In this document: piece after piece, positions 23,480-33,373 of the stretch
How the letters are laid out: every line of letters begins with the position of its first letter
How positions within the stretch are numbered: the stretch's first letter is position 1
NCBI GenBank assembly: GCA_017562135.1
Contig: QEYB01000311.1
Coordinates: forward strand, 34,879-98,878
DNA: 64,000 bases
Direction of reading: 5' to 3'
DNA from: Dipylidium caninum
Taxonomy: Eukaryota; Platyhelminthes; Cestoda; Cyclophyllidea; Dipylidiidae
Translations under genes and position numbers: made by a program
Notes under the pieces: model-generated
Told to the model about the DNA's origin: nothing
The model's database searches: none
The model's input: only the letters and a program-made list of their open reading frames with translations

Positions 23480-25423
23480 CTGCAACACAAAAGGAAGAGA
23501 CTATCGGGAGGATTAAGTCAATAATACTTGGGCACAGGAGCTGCGGCAGAGTTCTACTTTTGTTGCTCCACTTGATTTTCCCGAAGGAGAATATGCGTTG
23601 GACTGTTAACGAGACTCCAGTGGGGAGGGGGCGGAGGGCAACACTAACGATGCTCTAAACAGGTGGCTCCCCGCTGCGTCAGATGGACTGGTCATGTGGA
23701 GTCAAGTCTTATGCCTTTTTGGCATCTTGGCTGCCCTCTCCTTCTCCCACGACCTGCATAGAAAGCGGTAGCACACGGCACCAATGCAGGGCTCATGTCG
23801 GCCGAGGATGTCCGTCGCGTTGGGGAGTTGTAAACAGGCTTACAGACACACACGCACGCGCACACGACGCACCAGTGAGTCATGCATGGAGTACCGGCGC
23901 GCGCTCGAGTGTACACGCGAGCGTGTGTGTGTGGTCAGCGCTAACATACCCCGTTGTCACAACTTTACCGCCATACCAGTCGTCACCCTCATCAAATCGT
24001 CTAATCTTAACGCAAAGCAAACCAACGCACCACATGCGGCCAACCCAACCCCACCCAAAACCAAGTTGACCTCACATTCGCATCTACGCACTGCGGGTAC
24101 TAGCGCAATCGTGACCACAAATAGGCTGGCCACCGATCTGGCCTACTCAGTGTACCTAATTAGCCACCGGCTTGTCTACCTGTCTCCCATCTCTCTGGTT
24201 TTTCGTGTTACTCTCTCTCTCTCTGTTCCATCAATCCCTGCGGTTGGTACAAGTTTGTCCTGTCCTTGGCTCACACCCACTCTTACAGCCAATCCGAGTC
24301 TCGTGGTTCTGACCTCAAGGAGGCTCTCTCTATCCTCCAAGTTTCATCTCTTCCTCCTCACCCCCTTCACGACCACCCCGTCCATCGCCACATCTCACCT
24401 ATCATAGTAAGGCACAATGACGGTGTAAGAGAGATCTGCAAGACCAATTATCGTGCTGGGTCCGAGTTGCCAAACTCGACTTGCTCTACATTCACCTGTC
24501 AAAATCTACATTCAATGGGATCACTGCACCCTAAAAGCCTTCCTTAACCGACTTCCACAAACTCTGAAGCCGAGGGACTACAGTTGCAAACCACTTGGTG
24601 ATAGGGTATACAGACATAAGTTGACATTGAGAGCATGGCATACGAAAAGAATTTAGGCACACACACACACATACACAGTCGAAAAATCGCCCAGATGTTG
24701 TCAGGGAATTAGAAATTAGGAAGCATCACAGTATAGCAACACTCACGTCGGAAAAAAGAGGAAGCAGGGACATTGTTAACCGATTCCTACCATTCTGCAC
24801 CTTCTCGTTTAGGACACCGAGGTAGATGCAACATACTGATTATTTCCATGTTTCCCCTTTTTTTGATCGCCCTTCAAGGGGACCGGTATACAAATGAATA
24901 AATAATGTTTGAGAGAGAGCGAGAGTCACGGTAAGAGAGAGTGGAAATAACAAGTCACTGCAGTGTACCGGATTGCACTGACCAAATTGGGTCTGTGATA
25001 GCTGAAAAACCTGTCGCCAACACTAGTGACCGGCCTTGGTGCTTCCGAATGAGCCTCCCAACTAGTGCGTTGGTCTTTGCTACTGCACATGAAGTCATGT
25101 ATCCATTCCCCACTTCTTCTACTCCCGCATCTTACCTTTCCCGTGCCTTCCGATTCATTACCTTTTTCCGTCCTCTGTTTTTCCAACACCACTGTCAAAG
25201 CAACTGCATTTAGTGGTGATTATCCGTGGGTGGGAGAGAAGTAGACGAAGCATGATATGTGCATAGGAATGTGTGGGGTGTTCGTACCTCTGTGCAGGTG
25301 TTCGTCCATCACTCTGGATCCACTGGGCAAGTAGACTAACCTTGTGGGAGAATCTGATAACCCACTGAGGTCATCGACCATCAATCATTCCTCCCTCCTT
25401 CCCCACTCTTCCCCTCCACTTAC

Positions 25424-25602
25424 CATCTCGCCACCGAAACCACGTGTCCATTTGAGCGTAAACACCACTTTTTCACCCTCCCCTCCACGAAACGGTCTAT
25501 AGTTGCCACTCCACTGGGCGCTGGTCCCACCAATGAAACGACGCGAAAAAGCATGCCCTCTGTAAAATTGCCTCGTGGGAAGCAAAGCGGACTCCTTTTT
25601 CC
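25424..25602 (-). CDS. Ten-m: teneurin exon 28, YD-repeat shell
   Basis: About residues 2,302-2,361. Acceptor GGCAG and donor GTAAGT. The coding frame is the one reading GKRSPLCFPRGNFTEGMLF and VKKWCLRSNGHVVSVARW, which fits the family's YDQVGRPFLWLPSSGLxxVNVSY and ERxDIDKQGRIVSRMFADG. A longer open frame over the same bases is a shadow, because it does not match the family or the phase of exon 29. Duplicated, with a 2-nt insertion, at about 54,721-54,900. Confidence 0.85.
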
Positions 25603-26617
25603 CTGCCAGACTTACACAACGGCGGTGCACCGCTGTGAGCCATTAATTTCTGGTGGGATAGTGCTACGGGCGGCGTGTTTTATTGCCGTTTTCCATGCAC
25701 TGCTTGCCTCCCTCCCTGCCTAATGCACGATACTCTTTTCACGTTTATTTGGGGAATGATTTATTCTTTTTTGGCTGTCAATATCCCACCGTCTGAGGGC
25801 GTGGCAAATCATCTAGAGCTGTAGGCGACTTGGTTGTCGCGACCACATCGAATCTACGGTGCCATCATACCTGGCTCTTTCCCTATCCCCACCTTAATTA
25901 TCTCGGCAAGAGACATTAACCATCGATCGTTGTTTTCATCATCAGGTCGTTATAATCAGTAACTGTTCCTCCGCAAGAAGCGATTCGTTTGAGGAAATTA
26001 ACATTGGTCTAAGCGAATTCATAACATTAACCTTAACGGAACCTGGGCCAAATTCTCCACTTTTTATAGTAACCGTAGCAACAAAGTTTCGTCCTTGATT
26101 CCCATAACAGGTATGTCGAAATCTTTTGTCACAGAGGAATTTCCTCCAAAGTGCCTAACTTCAGCGTTAATACAAATTTTTCATCGACAGTTACCTGTTA
26201 TGAATATGAAAACAACGTAGTCAAGAGCTATTAGCACCATTTCGTTGGGTTTTCAAGATGCGTCGGCGCAATTTTCTCGATTTACTTATGCGGGCGCAGC
26301 ATCCTCAAAGGGAATTCGAGCGTCTACCTCAAAGTGCAGCCAGATGACACGCATTTGGCCACAGAAATATGAATTTAAAAATGCAAACATTAAGCTAAAT
26401 GTGTACCACTGCAGGAATTCTTCGCTAATGACTAGGCACACAAATCGAGACCTAAAAAACTGTACCGTGTATAGACAATGCGAAGAGGAGCCAGTACTGG
26501 ATCTTGAGTGCTGGTTCTCGAAGCACTTGCATTGAACACTGCCGACATATCGACAAAACCGGAGTGCGGGGTTGCGACAAGGGGTTCGGTAGCGAAGGTA
26601 ATGGGTTGCATATTTAC
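25603..26617 (-). other. teneurin intron 27
   Basis: Donor GTAAAT at 26,617. A frame near 25,980-26,170 (minus) that includes VTIKSGEFGPGSVKVNVMN is open, but it has no family match and is not needed for phase, so I leave it out of the model. Confidence 0.6.
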
Positions 26618-26722
26618 ATTGTACGTTATCTGCAGAAGCAACCTGTCTGAGACTGGACTTCTGAAAGTTTCTGTTCGTGATTCGTGGTCCAGAGTTACTG
26701 AAAGAATCGGTTGTCCATTGAT
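26618..26722 (-). CDS. Ten-m: teneurin exon 27, start of YD shell
   Basis: Exactly 35 codons (about residues 2,267-2,301), phase 0 at both ends; acceptor TTTTCAG, donor GTAAAT. INGQPILSVTLDHESRTETF and RLLLQITYN match the family's RNLLSxDFDRTTRTEKIYDDHRKFxLRIIYD almost column for column. Confidence 0.88.
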
Positions 26723-26854
26723 CTGAAAATTTTAGCAAAGTGTGATATGACGTACAGTTCTGAGAGATTTCAGTAATGCAGATGGGCGGCAACGCCGCAT
26801 ATTTAAAGTTTTGGAATTCAAAAAATAAGACAAAAATGTAGATTAAAAACATAC

Positions 26855-27038
26855 TGAGAGCGTTTTGCGAGTTTTTTGGATGGTATTTTCAGAAGTAAGG
26901 TCCCTTTGTCCCCGTCCAAGGAATAGAGAGGAAGACGGACGACTAGAAATCTGAGAGAGCTTGCGCTGTCGCACAGAGGCTTCAACAATTCCAATATCTT
27001 GATTGTTTATTCCAAAGATATCAAAACTTGACATCACC
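26855..27038 (-). CDS. Ten-m: teneurin exon 26
   Basis: About residues 2,205-2,266. Starts after TTGTAG with one base completing the codon from exon 25 and ends at donor GTATGT in phase 0. It includes VMSSFDIFGINNQDIG and the basic stretch ENTIQKTRKTLS, in the place of the family's FxRRLRxNxRNLLS. Weakly conserved apart from the end; placement rests on phase and position. Confidence 0.7.
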
Positions 27039-27107
27039 CTACAATACACCTGTTATGTAATTCCGACAAATAAAGTATATTATTCAGGGAAAGGACACAT
27101 TGCTTAC

Positions 27108-27375
27108 AAGTTTTCGATAAGTCGAGGTCCCTGGGTTGACTTATTCACCGTGGAAGGGGAGAAGCCTTTTGTTGAAAGAAGATGTTCAGAAGACTGCGGT
27201 TGAACATACATTTGAATGCGTCTACCAATCTGCCAGGAGGCATGATTTTCAGCTACTTCGAGAGGACTAAAGGGTAGTTCAAGCCTTTCAAAGAGAACCT
27301 CCTGAGCACCTCCACAATACGTCAACTTTACAACTTCACAATTTTGTGCAGAGGTCATTGATATCTCTCTGGAAC
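27108..27375 (-). CDS. Ten-m: teneurin exon 25
   Basis: About residues 2,116-2,205. Acceptor TATGTAG, donor GTAAGC. It contains SAQNCEVVKLTYCGGAQEVL and HASWQIGRRIQMYVQP, equivalent in position to the family's strands around STYRVNPDGSLRVTFASGME. Conservation is low. Removal of the 74-nt and 69-nt flanking introns keeps the frame. Confidence 0.75.
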
Positions 27376-27449
27376 CTACATAAGGATAAAGAAAATAAGA
27401 TGGAAAAAAGGGGAAGAATTAAATACATCTTTCGTCAACCCAAACTCAC

Positions 27450-27713
27450 GGGTGATTTCGAAAATCCCGTCGCCTCTTTTCACGCTTCCCCATTTCTGCA
27501 AGAAGTATGACCATCCAGAGGGTAAATAAATAGTTTTGAGATTGCCATTCGCCGGAGAATACGAGGCCACATAGGGTAAAGAACTGGAACTTGTCCATAT
27601 TTTAGACAGCTGACCCCCTTTAGAATATTCGTACCGAAAGAGACCTCCGAACGGACTGGCTATCGAACCAAAACCCCTATTCATTGGTGCACTCGTTAGG
27701 TTGTAAGCTTCGC
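27450..27713 (-). CDS. Ten-m: teneurin exon 24, first YD repeats
   Basis: About residues 2,028-2,116. Acceptor TTTTTAG, donor GTGAGT. EAYNLTSAPMNRGFGSIASP then GGLFRYEYSKGGQLSKIW matches the family's [45 protein letters not shown]. LKTIYLPSGWSYFLQKWG is a further strand pair. Confidence 0.9.
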
Positions 27714-28426
27714 CTAAAAAGTGAATAGGTGTATGTACATCTCAAGGGCGTTTTATCACCGCAGAAGTATCAAAATATCTTCCCACTGATACCTATTGAG
27801 CATTATCGGGGAAAACAGTGATGAGAATGTAATGTACTAGTGCATCGAATAGTTAGTTTGCAAGTGTATTGAGTAATAGTGACTGCCAAAATTGTTGAAG
27901 TAATGACCAAAATATCTCAACGGTCAGAGTGACATTCAAATGGTCAGACATTTTTTTTGTTAAAACAAGTTGATCTTATCCTCTTTTGGCCGGTATAATC
28001 ACCTGGATTTAAGTTATTAAATTCAAGGGCCGCCTAGTAGGACATGGAAAGTGTCTGAATGCTGATGACAAATCCTGCTGGCTAGGCCGATAGTTTTCTT
28101 CTGAACACGGTGGCAAATATTCTTGTAAAAATTGGTCCAAAGTGTAAAATGTCGATTTAGTGTTAATAATACTCAACACGAAGTGAATCAGAGGGAGGCG
28201 AATGACTTCCACAAATGATTCACCAATATTTGCAATTTCAGGAGCCTAATCCACATTTTCAGCACCGATAATAAAGAAAGACTATTTATATTGGAGTGAT
28301 TCACGTGCATTTACAAACAGTTCTACGCTAATCTTCTTCACCACTATTTAATCGTAAATATGCGTGAAGAAATTTGGCTTGGACATCACGAGAAAAAAAA
28401 AAGTCATGAGATAAAGCACCGCGCAC
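27714..28426 (-). other. teneurin intron 23
   Basis: About 0.7 kb, AT-rich, donor GTGCGC at 28,426. The donor is not strong. No feature is seen inside. Confidence 0.6.
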
Positions 28427-29129
28427 CTGTGTTCAAAATAATTTGTTGGGGAAATCCAAGGGAACTTCTCTTGAGTGATATCTCCGACGCTCTTATACGT
28501 GCTGAAGAGAGCCACCGGTTTCCAGAAAATGAGAATGAAGAGAAGCGGTGTCGTGTTAAAGCGTCAATAACACCTTCCATCCTACCCTGTTTATCAAAAA
28601 CCAGAGTTTCTAAAGCTTTCCGCTGTATGAAGTACCTCCCGTTATCAGCCAGTTGCGGAGGACTGGAACGCACAACAAACACCGCGTTGTGTCCAGCATC
28701 CGCAACGAATACCTCGTCAAAGATACCCACTGTGATAGAAGTGATGTTGCCAAAGTGAAAATCAAGAGCGGGGTGTTCAGTCAGTAGAGTAACCTGACTG
28801 TAAGATGAAGGCCTCTTGAAGGGGTGAAGAAGGCGAGACTTCCCCGTTGTGGTACTCATGGCTCCAGCAAAAAGGTATAAGCGACCGTCGCAACGACGGA
28901 TCCAGAGAACATCCGATTCGGCAATATATAACTCGCCAAGGGAAGAAAATCCGATACCACGTATTTCTGAGAACTCGACGTCAATGGCAAAGGGTGATTT
29001 AGAGGTTTCAGAGAAGGCGCCAAAGGAGGATGAGGTTGGTTTCGGTGTAGAAGAGGTGTGAGACTTGCATCCTGGAAGGTGGCCAGCAGCTAACGAAACC
29101 ATTCGACTTGCCAAGTGTAGACGGAATAC
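28427..29129 (-). CDS. Ten-m: teneurin exon 23, NHL propeller (end) and linker
   Basis: About residues 1,794-2,028. Acceptor TTTGTTAG. VFRLHLASRMVSLAAGHLPG, IRGIGFSSLGELYIAESDVL with WIRRCDGRLYLFAGA, and SITVGIFDEVFVADAGHNAV are successive NHL blades. They match the family's ARAISVSHSGLLFIAETD...IRxVxxxGxIxxxAGA and SLAVSPDGTLYVADLGNxRIR. The end, LETLVFDKQGRMEGVIDALT, corresponds to the family's HLxTxNLITxDYVYxFxYN region. Confidence 0.92.
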
Positions 29130-29218
29130 CTAACAAACAAGTATCCCAGCAATGTGACTGCTTTCATAGATACCACTTTCACATTCACGTGAATTACCCC
29201 ACATGTCTCACGACATAC

Positions 29219-29446
29219 CCGCTTGTCATCGACGTAGTAGATACAATCCTCGACGGGATTGTAGGCGATAAAGGAGGGAGCGGTCAGTCGGACCTTCTTT
29301 GCAGGCAAGGATCTATCGCATGGCATAGGGATGGCGCTCCCATCAGAATGTCCAATTACAAGTTCAATCCGACTTGACCTTTCGTTGGACGGACCTCTTA
29401 ATTGGTAGCGCCACAAACGCTTTTCGTCAATAAAGAAGAGATCCTC
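29219..29446 (-). CDS. Ten-m: teneurin exon 22, NHL propeller
   Basis: About residues 1,718-1,793, phase 0 both ends (acceptor GCTTCAG, donor GTATGT). EDLFFIDEKRLWRYQLRG, IELVIGHSDGSAIPMPC and FIAYNPVEDCIYYVDDKR match the family's GFIYFVDGTMIRKID, VIGSNGLTSxxPLSCD and DLAVNPMDNSLYVLDNN. Confidence 0.92.
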
Positions 29447-29706
29447 CTGAAGCCACAGTGGAATGTAATATTTGTGAAAGCAGAAGGCAGCGGGTTATAG
29501 ATATTTTTTTTATGAAAAGCAACCGGTGATCTGGACAAACTTTTGGATTATCATAGTTTCAGTTAAAATGCGGGGTATTGAGTCACTATAGTACTTTTTT
29601 AAAAGAAAAAGAATGACAGTAGCATTACGTCCAAATTTTTGAGCCAGTGGACTTAAATCGCTTTCAATTTCTGTAGTAAAAAACTTGTTAAGTCTCTAAA
29701 GCTTAC

Positions 29707-30097
29707 ATTATATGTGACGACAAGACCTTTCGGATTTGCTAAAGGCATTCGAAGACAGTCCGATGTAGTGTCATTAGGACACTGCTCACTAATGACCATC
29801 TGAATAAAATCACGCCTAGCCAGACTTGTCCACCAGATTGTTCGGTTTCTTGTATCCGCAAGGAAAATACCAGCTCGACCGCCACCGATTCCACCCCTTG
29901 AAAGGGCTTCCAATTCTTCACTGCTAATGGGATGCCGGGCAATAAAGTATTCCGGCCAATCGTCCTCTCCTGCCCCACCGTTCACGAAACTCATTGGCCG
30001 CACGTCAGCAACCAACCAATCAGGATTTGAAGACGAATCCCACGACCCACTACCGAATGAGGAAACCGATGGATCATCGTAGGAGCTGGAATATGAC
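29707..30097 (-). CDS. Ten-m: teneurin exon 21, NHL propeller
   Basis: About residues 1,587-1,717. Begins with a Ser-rich insert (SYSSSYDDPSVSSFGSGSWD) not seen in most family members. Then come YFIARHPISSEELEALS and GIFLADTRNRTIWWTSL, matching [34 protein letters not shown] followed by LANPKGLVVTYN matches the family's blade-joining segment ...LNSPRGITVDRHG. Acceptor ATGTAG, donor GTAAGC. Confidence 0.9.
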
Positions 30098-30169
30098 CTA
30101 CATTGATAAAGAAAGCAAACAAAAGTTCGTGGTGTCTTAATAAACTTATATAAAGATTGTTAGGCCTAC

Positions 30170-30535
30170 TCCGAACCGCCGGAGCCTCGGTGATGGCTCT
30201 CCGTCTCTAGATAGCGGAGGAAATGACCGTCGCCGACTAGCAGTCGTCCCGTCTCGTCGGTTGCTAGTGCAGCGACACGAAGAATGGGGTTCTCTCGTGC
30301 TCGACCTAGACACATTTCGCAGCGGTTGGCGAGACGACGAACGTTGGGTTTGCCGAGGATCAGCTTTACCCGGAGGTTTTCCTCTTTAAATGACACGCGT
30401 CTACCATCACCCCTACGAATTAAAGTAAATTGAAGCGAAAGGATAATCTTCTGTGAGCTCGGGATGTAATTTTTGGTAAGCTCTCCAAAGTGGAGACTGG
30501 AAGCCAGCCCTCTAGATGCCATGGCGTCCCCATAA
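30170..30535 (-). CDS. Ten-m: teneurin exon 20, entry to NHL propeller
   Basis: About residues 1,465-1,587. YGDAMASRGLASSLHFGELT replaces the family's GNGENxFISQQPPVISTIMG. KLILGKPNVRRLANRCEMCL is followed by RVAALATDETGRLLVGDGHF, matching the family's two-Cys motif and [23 protein letters not shown]. Acceptor AACCAG, donor GTAGGC; 72-nt and 89-nt flanking introns. Confidence 0.9.
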
Positions 30536-30624
30536 CTGGTTGGTTTATAGAGGAAAATGGAAAAAGATGGGGGAAGAGGGAAGACAAAAATAGCTGGAAA
30601 ATCTCATAACCACAATTGACTTAC

Positions 30625-30778
30625 ATGTAGACTATGCCCTGATTGGGTGCAAAGGTTTGCCGAGAGTCCAGATTCCATTCAGCCAAGTCCGTTGGAGTGA
30701 TGTCATGACCATCTATGTAGACCACCAGGTGCTCCCAAAATACAGTCGTACAATCTCCATACAGAAATCCCACCGATA
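30625..30778 (-). CDS. Ten-m: teneurin exon 19, beta-sandwich domain
   Basis: About residues 1,414-1,465. SVGFLYGDCTTVFWEHLVVY followed by LAEWNLDSRQTFAPNQGIVY aligns with the family's [25 protein letters not shown] and LGGWSLxKHHxLxPQSGI. Acceptor TAACAG, donor GTAAGT. Confidence 0.93.
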
Positions 30779-31677
30779 CTGTTAGAGTAAAAAAAGGATG
30801 CAAATAACTTGGTTAGCCATCCTCGTCGTAGCTACGGCAAAGGGAACTGCCTATGAGGAAGACGACAACCGTGAGTACCGTGCTATTCCGAAACTTCCTG
30901 AGACTGGGAAGAATCCCTGTTACTAAATTGTTAATTTTAGGGTCTCCATTGTGGTATGCAATATAGAAGATGGAAAAAAGTCTCAGTGGTGTTTTTGTCT
31001 ATGCGTAAGCAGTCAAATAAATTAATCTGTTTAATGATGAGATTCGAGTAAAAGCAACCCAGCGGTTTTCACGATCTCATATATCTAATTGTATCTCAAC
31101 ATACAAGCGTCTGTTCCTATAGCACCTTACTAATTTTGCGAATGGCTGCCTGCATATGTTTTTCTACTTTCCTCGGATGCACCGATGACAAACCAACGGC
31201 CCTGCACCTCTGGCACAAAGTAGTTTTCAAATGGTCCTTTTCCCGTAGGGTAGTTCCGTGACACATCGGATTATCGAAAAATAAAATCAAACCTACAGGA
31301 TGTAATATCACGAAAAAATGCCACCTTCCACAGACGATCAACTTGCCTTACCACCAGAGATCCTGCATTGCTGCGACATGATAACCCACAAACTTATTTC
31401 TGAATGTATCAGGAGTTAAGACGTAAGAGAAATGATAAACGTCTTGTAAGGTCATTCATTTTGCCTTTTGCAAACCGGAGACAGAACTAGTTACCTCCTT
31501 GTAGAGAGCAAAACATTAGTTGCCTTGTAGAGAGCAAAACATTAGTTGCCTCACATGTGAAGTGGCTATAACGATGAGAATCCCAGAAAGAATAATGCAA
31601 CTAAGGTTCGTCTTTTCATTCGGTATTTGAATAAGAGTAAATTTGATAATTTAGGAAAAAAACAGAAGACAAAGAAC
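30779..31677 (-). other. teneurin intron 18
   Basis: About 0.9 kb. It contains a 26-bp unit tandemly duplicated at 31,499-31,550. The donor (GTTCTT at 31,677) is weak, so the upstream edge of this intron could be a few codons off. Confidence 0.6.
31499..31550. repeat. 26-bp perfect tandem duplication
   Basis: Two adjacent identical copies of a unit beginning TTGTAGAGAGC and ending TTAGTTGCC, inside teneurin intron 18. Looks like a recent slippage or tandem duplication. Confidence 0.95.
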
Positions 31678-31930
31678 ACTCGCTTTTGGCAGGAACCCGT
31701 CCATAAACGCTTCTGTTATATCCATCCGTACGGTTCCAGACGAAAGTGAATTCCAGCCCTTGAACCGGTTCAAATCGCCAGGATTGCCGCAAACCGGCCG
31801 CGTCAATAGAGAGATGTACTTCGTTAAGTTGGTCCGGTGGTGCTCTATCCTTGGCAAGAAGAGACACCACCAGATAAGAAGGCGAGTTCCCAGCCTTGTC
31901 CGAACTATAGACCAGATGGAGACTCGACGG
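31678..31930 (-). CDS. Ten-m: teneurin exon 18, beta-sandwich domain
   Basis: About residues 1,330-1,414. PSSLHLVYSSDKAGNSPSYL then VHLSIDAAGLRQSWRFEP and LEFTFVWNRTDGYNRSVYG follow the family's PSSFVRLSYLSSRTPGYKTLL, VHLTVAVEGRLxQKWFPA and LVYTFAWNKTDIYGQKVWG. N-R-T is a potential glycosylation site. Acceptor TTCTAG; the 52-nt intron to exon 17 is clean, the 3' edge less certain. Confidence 0.9.
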
Positions 31931-31982
31931 CTAGAAAATCCCAACATTAGGAGAGTTATTAGTGGAAACAATTTGATCTTAC

Positions 31983-32451
31983 CTTTAAAGGATATCTGTG
32001 AAAAAGAACTCCCTCTCGATTAGCACAAATGGATTCATCAGAATCAAAACAGATGATGGTGTCAGTATCGCATTCAGGGCTGTCTCCAATGCTACCTCGG
32101 TTCGGTTTAATTACCGGCCCACCGAGACGACTGATATCGTGGACGTCAGTTGGGCAGGAGTTGAGAGTAGATCCTGAGTTGATGGAGGGAAGAAGACCAG
32201 CAATCCAAAGGTCACCGAAAATAGGTGAGGCTGGGAGCAATCCACCGAAACCTGTTACTGCTCCTTCATACAAGGAAGTAGAGGTGACGGGAGAAGGAAC
32301 AGGAATCGATCTATCAGTTAGGTAGAAGTCTCCAATATTGACAATCTGATTCACGGGAACGTAAATGTCCAGTTGTGCCGTAAACCTACTGGTTGGGTGG
32401 CGGATGAATTCAAGCTGGACAAGGAATCCACCGTCGACAACCAACTCAAAG
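31983..32451 (-). CDS. Ten-m: teneurin exon 17, beta-sandwich domain
   Basis: About residues 1,173-1,329. FELVVDGGFLVQLEFIRHPT corresponds to the family's FDLVAxGGxSxxLxFxRxPF, and IYVPVNQIVNIGDFYL to WLPWNQFIVVEKV. SIPVPSPVTS and the Cys-containing SPECDTDTIICF stand in for the family's CDISNFxxPNPxVxPSPLTSF block. Longer than usual because of a Gly/Ser-rich insert. Acceptor CTTCAG, donor GTAAGA. Confidence 0.88.
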
Positions 32452-32515
32452 CTGAAGTAATGAAAATGTCACATTCATCGGTATAAAAGTAGTTACATTG
32501 AAAACACTCACTCAC

Positions 32516-32635
32516 CGGCCATTTTTGTCTGTTAACGCGGATCCGATCACGGGATTTAAGCGATCAAAAACTCTGCAACCCCAGAATGGTGTGCTGTCCC
32601 ATTGACGAACAACCCCACGAACAACGGAGACGCGA
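32516..32635 (-). CDS. Ten-m: teneurin exon 16, carboxypeptidase-regulatory-like strand segment
   Basis: About residues 1,133-1,173. RVSVVRGVVRQWDSTPFWGC then GSALTDKNGR fits the family's ACVIRGQVVAxDGTPLVGVNVSF...GxTxSRQDGSFDLV. Acceptor CTTCCAG, donor GTGAGT. Confidence 0.9.
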
Positions 32636-32856
32636 CTGGAAGACATTGACGACATGGCAATATACCAAATGTTACTCAGGTGTTTGTTTATGTTGTCACA
32701 CCTCTGCGACACCTTAATAACCACTTCACCCTACGTGAATATGGCAATATACGACGAGTAGCTGCTGCCTTATTTCAAACAACAAAAACATATAATCACC
32801 AAGGCGTTTATTGACTTCTTCTTCAGTTAAGGAGACAAGGGTAACTTGAGGCTCAC

Positions 32857-33094
32857 CTTGGGTCGACCTTATCCGTGGTGAGATCTCGAAGCAGAAGAAA
32901 TTCTAACTTGTCGTAGAAAGAACTACCAGGTGGAGCTAATTTAGTGCTCAATATTAAGGCATTAATTTCGTTGCTGTGAGCACAACTCTGTCTAGCATCT
33001 TCGACGACTTGCTGTTGATTGCCTCGTAAGCGAATCAGCTTATCACAGTGTTCAGTACCACAGCAATCTGGATCCAAACAATCGGTCAGGCCAT
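32857..33094 (-). CDS. Ten-m: teneurin exon 15, Cys-rich module
   Basis: About residues 1,054-1,133. Starts at DGLTDCLDPDCCGTEHCDKL, a hallmark of teneurins (DGLTDCxDPDCC), then a helical stretch and FYDKLEFLLLRDLTTDKVDP matching the family's LFYDRIKFLIGKDSTHVIP. Acceptor ACCTAG is chosen because it joins KDDDQ to DGLTDC in phase; an acceptor further upstream adds residues and breaks the phase. Confidence 0.95.
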
Positions 33095-33223
33095 CTAGGT
33101 AATGCAATAGAAGCTGAAGTTGAGGCAGATTGACAGCACTCTCCTATGGATAAGGTGTGCCCATAGTCCTTAGAGATGTCATAAAAGTTAAATTAGTTCA
33201 CTGATTTGCCGATGTGAACCCAC

Positions 33224-33373
33224 CTTGATCGTCATCCTTGCCATCGTTACAGGAGGTTTCGCGAGATACCTGACAGGCAGAACCTTTTCTATTAGCAAAA
33301 CACTGACAGAAGTAGTGTCCGTCTTCTCCTTGAACACACTGGCCTTGACTGCTACAGCCTAGGGGGCATTCGT
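33224..33373 (-). CDS. Ten-m: teneurin exon 14, EGF repeat 8
   Basis: About residues 1,004-1,054. ECPLGCSSQGQCVQGEDGHY followed by FCQCFANRKGSACQ is a six-Cys EGF. ETSCNDGKDDDQ then leads into the Cys-rich module, as in the family's CGDNLDNDGDGLTDC. Acceptor TTTTTTTCAG, donor GTGGGT. Confidence 0.92.

Larger units (their letters stand above)
22308..25842 (+). repeat. 3.5-kb direct repeat, copy 1 (teneurin exons 28-29 region)
   Basis: Recurs in the same orientation at 51,681-55,131. It spans intron sequence, exon 29, the intron between, exon 28 and upstream intron. The flanks differ by many substitutions and small indels, while the inner block 24,452-24,853 is identical to 53,724-54,125. CA/GT-rich simple sequence lies near 23,846-23,935 and 24,658-24,675. 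Open frames inside it other than the two exons look non-coding. Confidence 0.9.

Noticed and set aside
23846..23935. Possible CRISPR-like or tandem array of CA/CG-rich units
   Set aside because: Irregular simple sequence without spaced identical repeats; ordinary microsatellite in a eukaryotic intron.
25385..25630. Longer open frame over teneurin exon 28 (reading QFYRGHAFSRRF)
   Set aside because: It is in the wrong phase for exon 29 and does not align with teneurins. The neighbouring frame (FPRGNFTEGMLF) does both.
26286..26852. 188-codon minus-strand open frame over exon 27
   Set aside because: A shadow frame that runs through splice sites; the 35-codon exon INGQPILSV... in another frame matches the family.
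33095..33143. Upstream extension of exon 15 (LPQLQLLLHY)
   Set aside because: Would need an acceptor that breaks phase with EGF8; ACCTAG at 33,095 joins KDDDQ to DGLTDC exactly as in the family.
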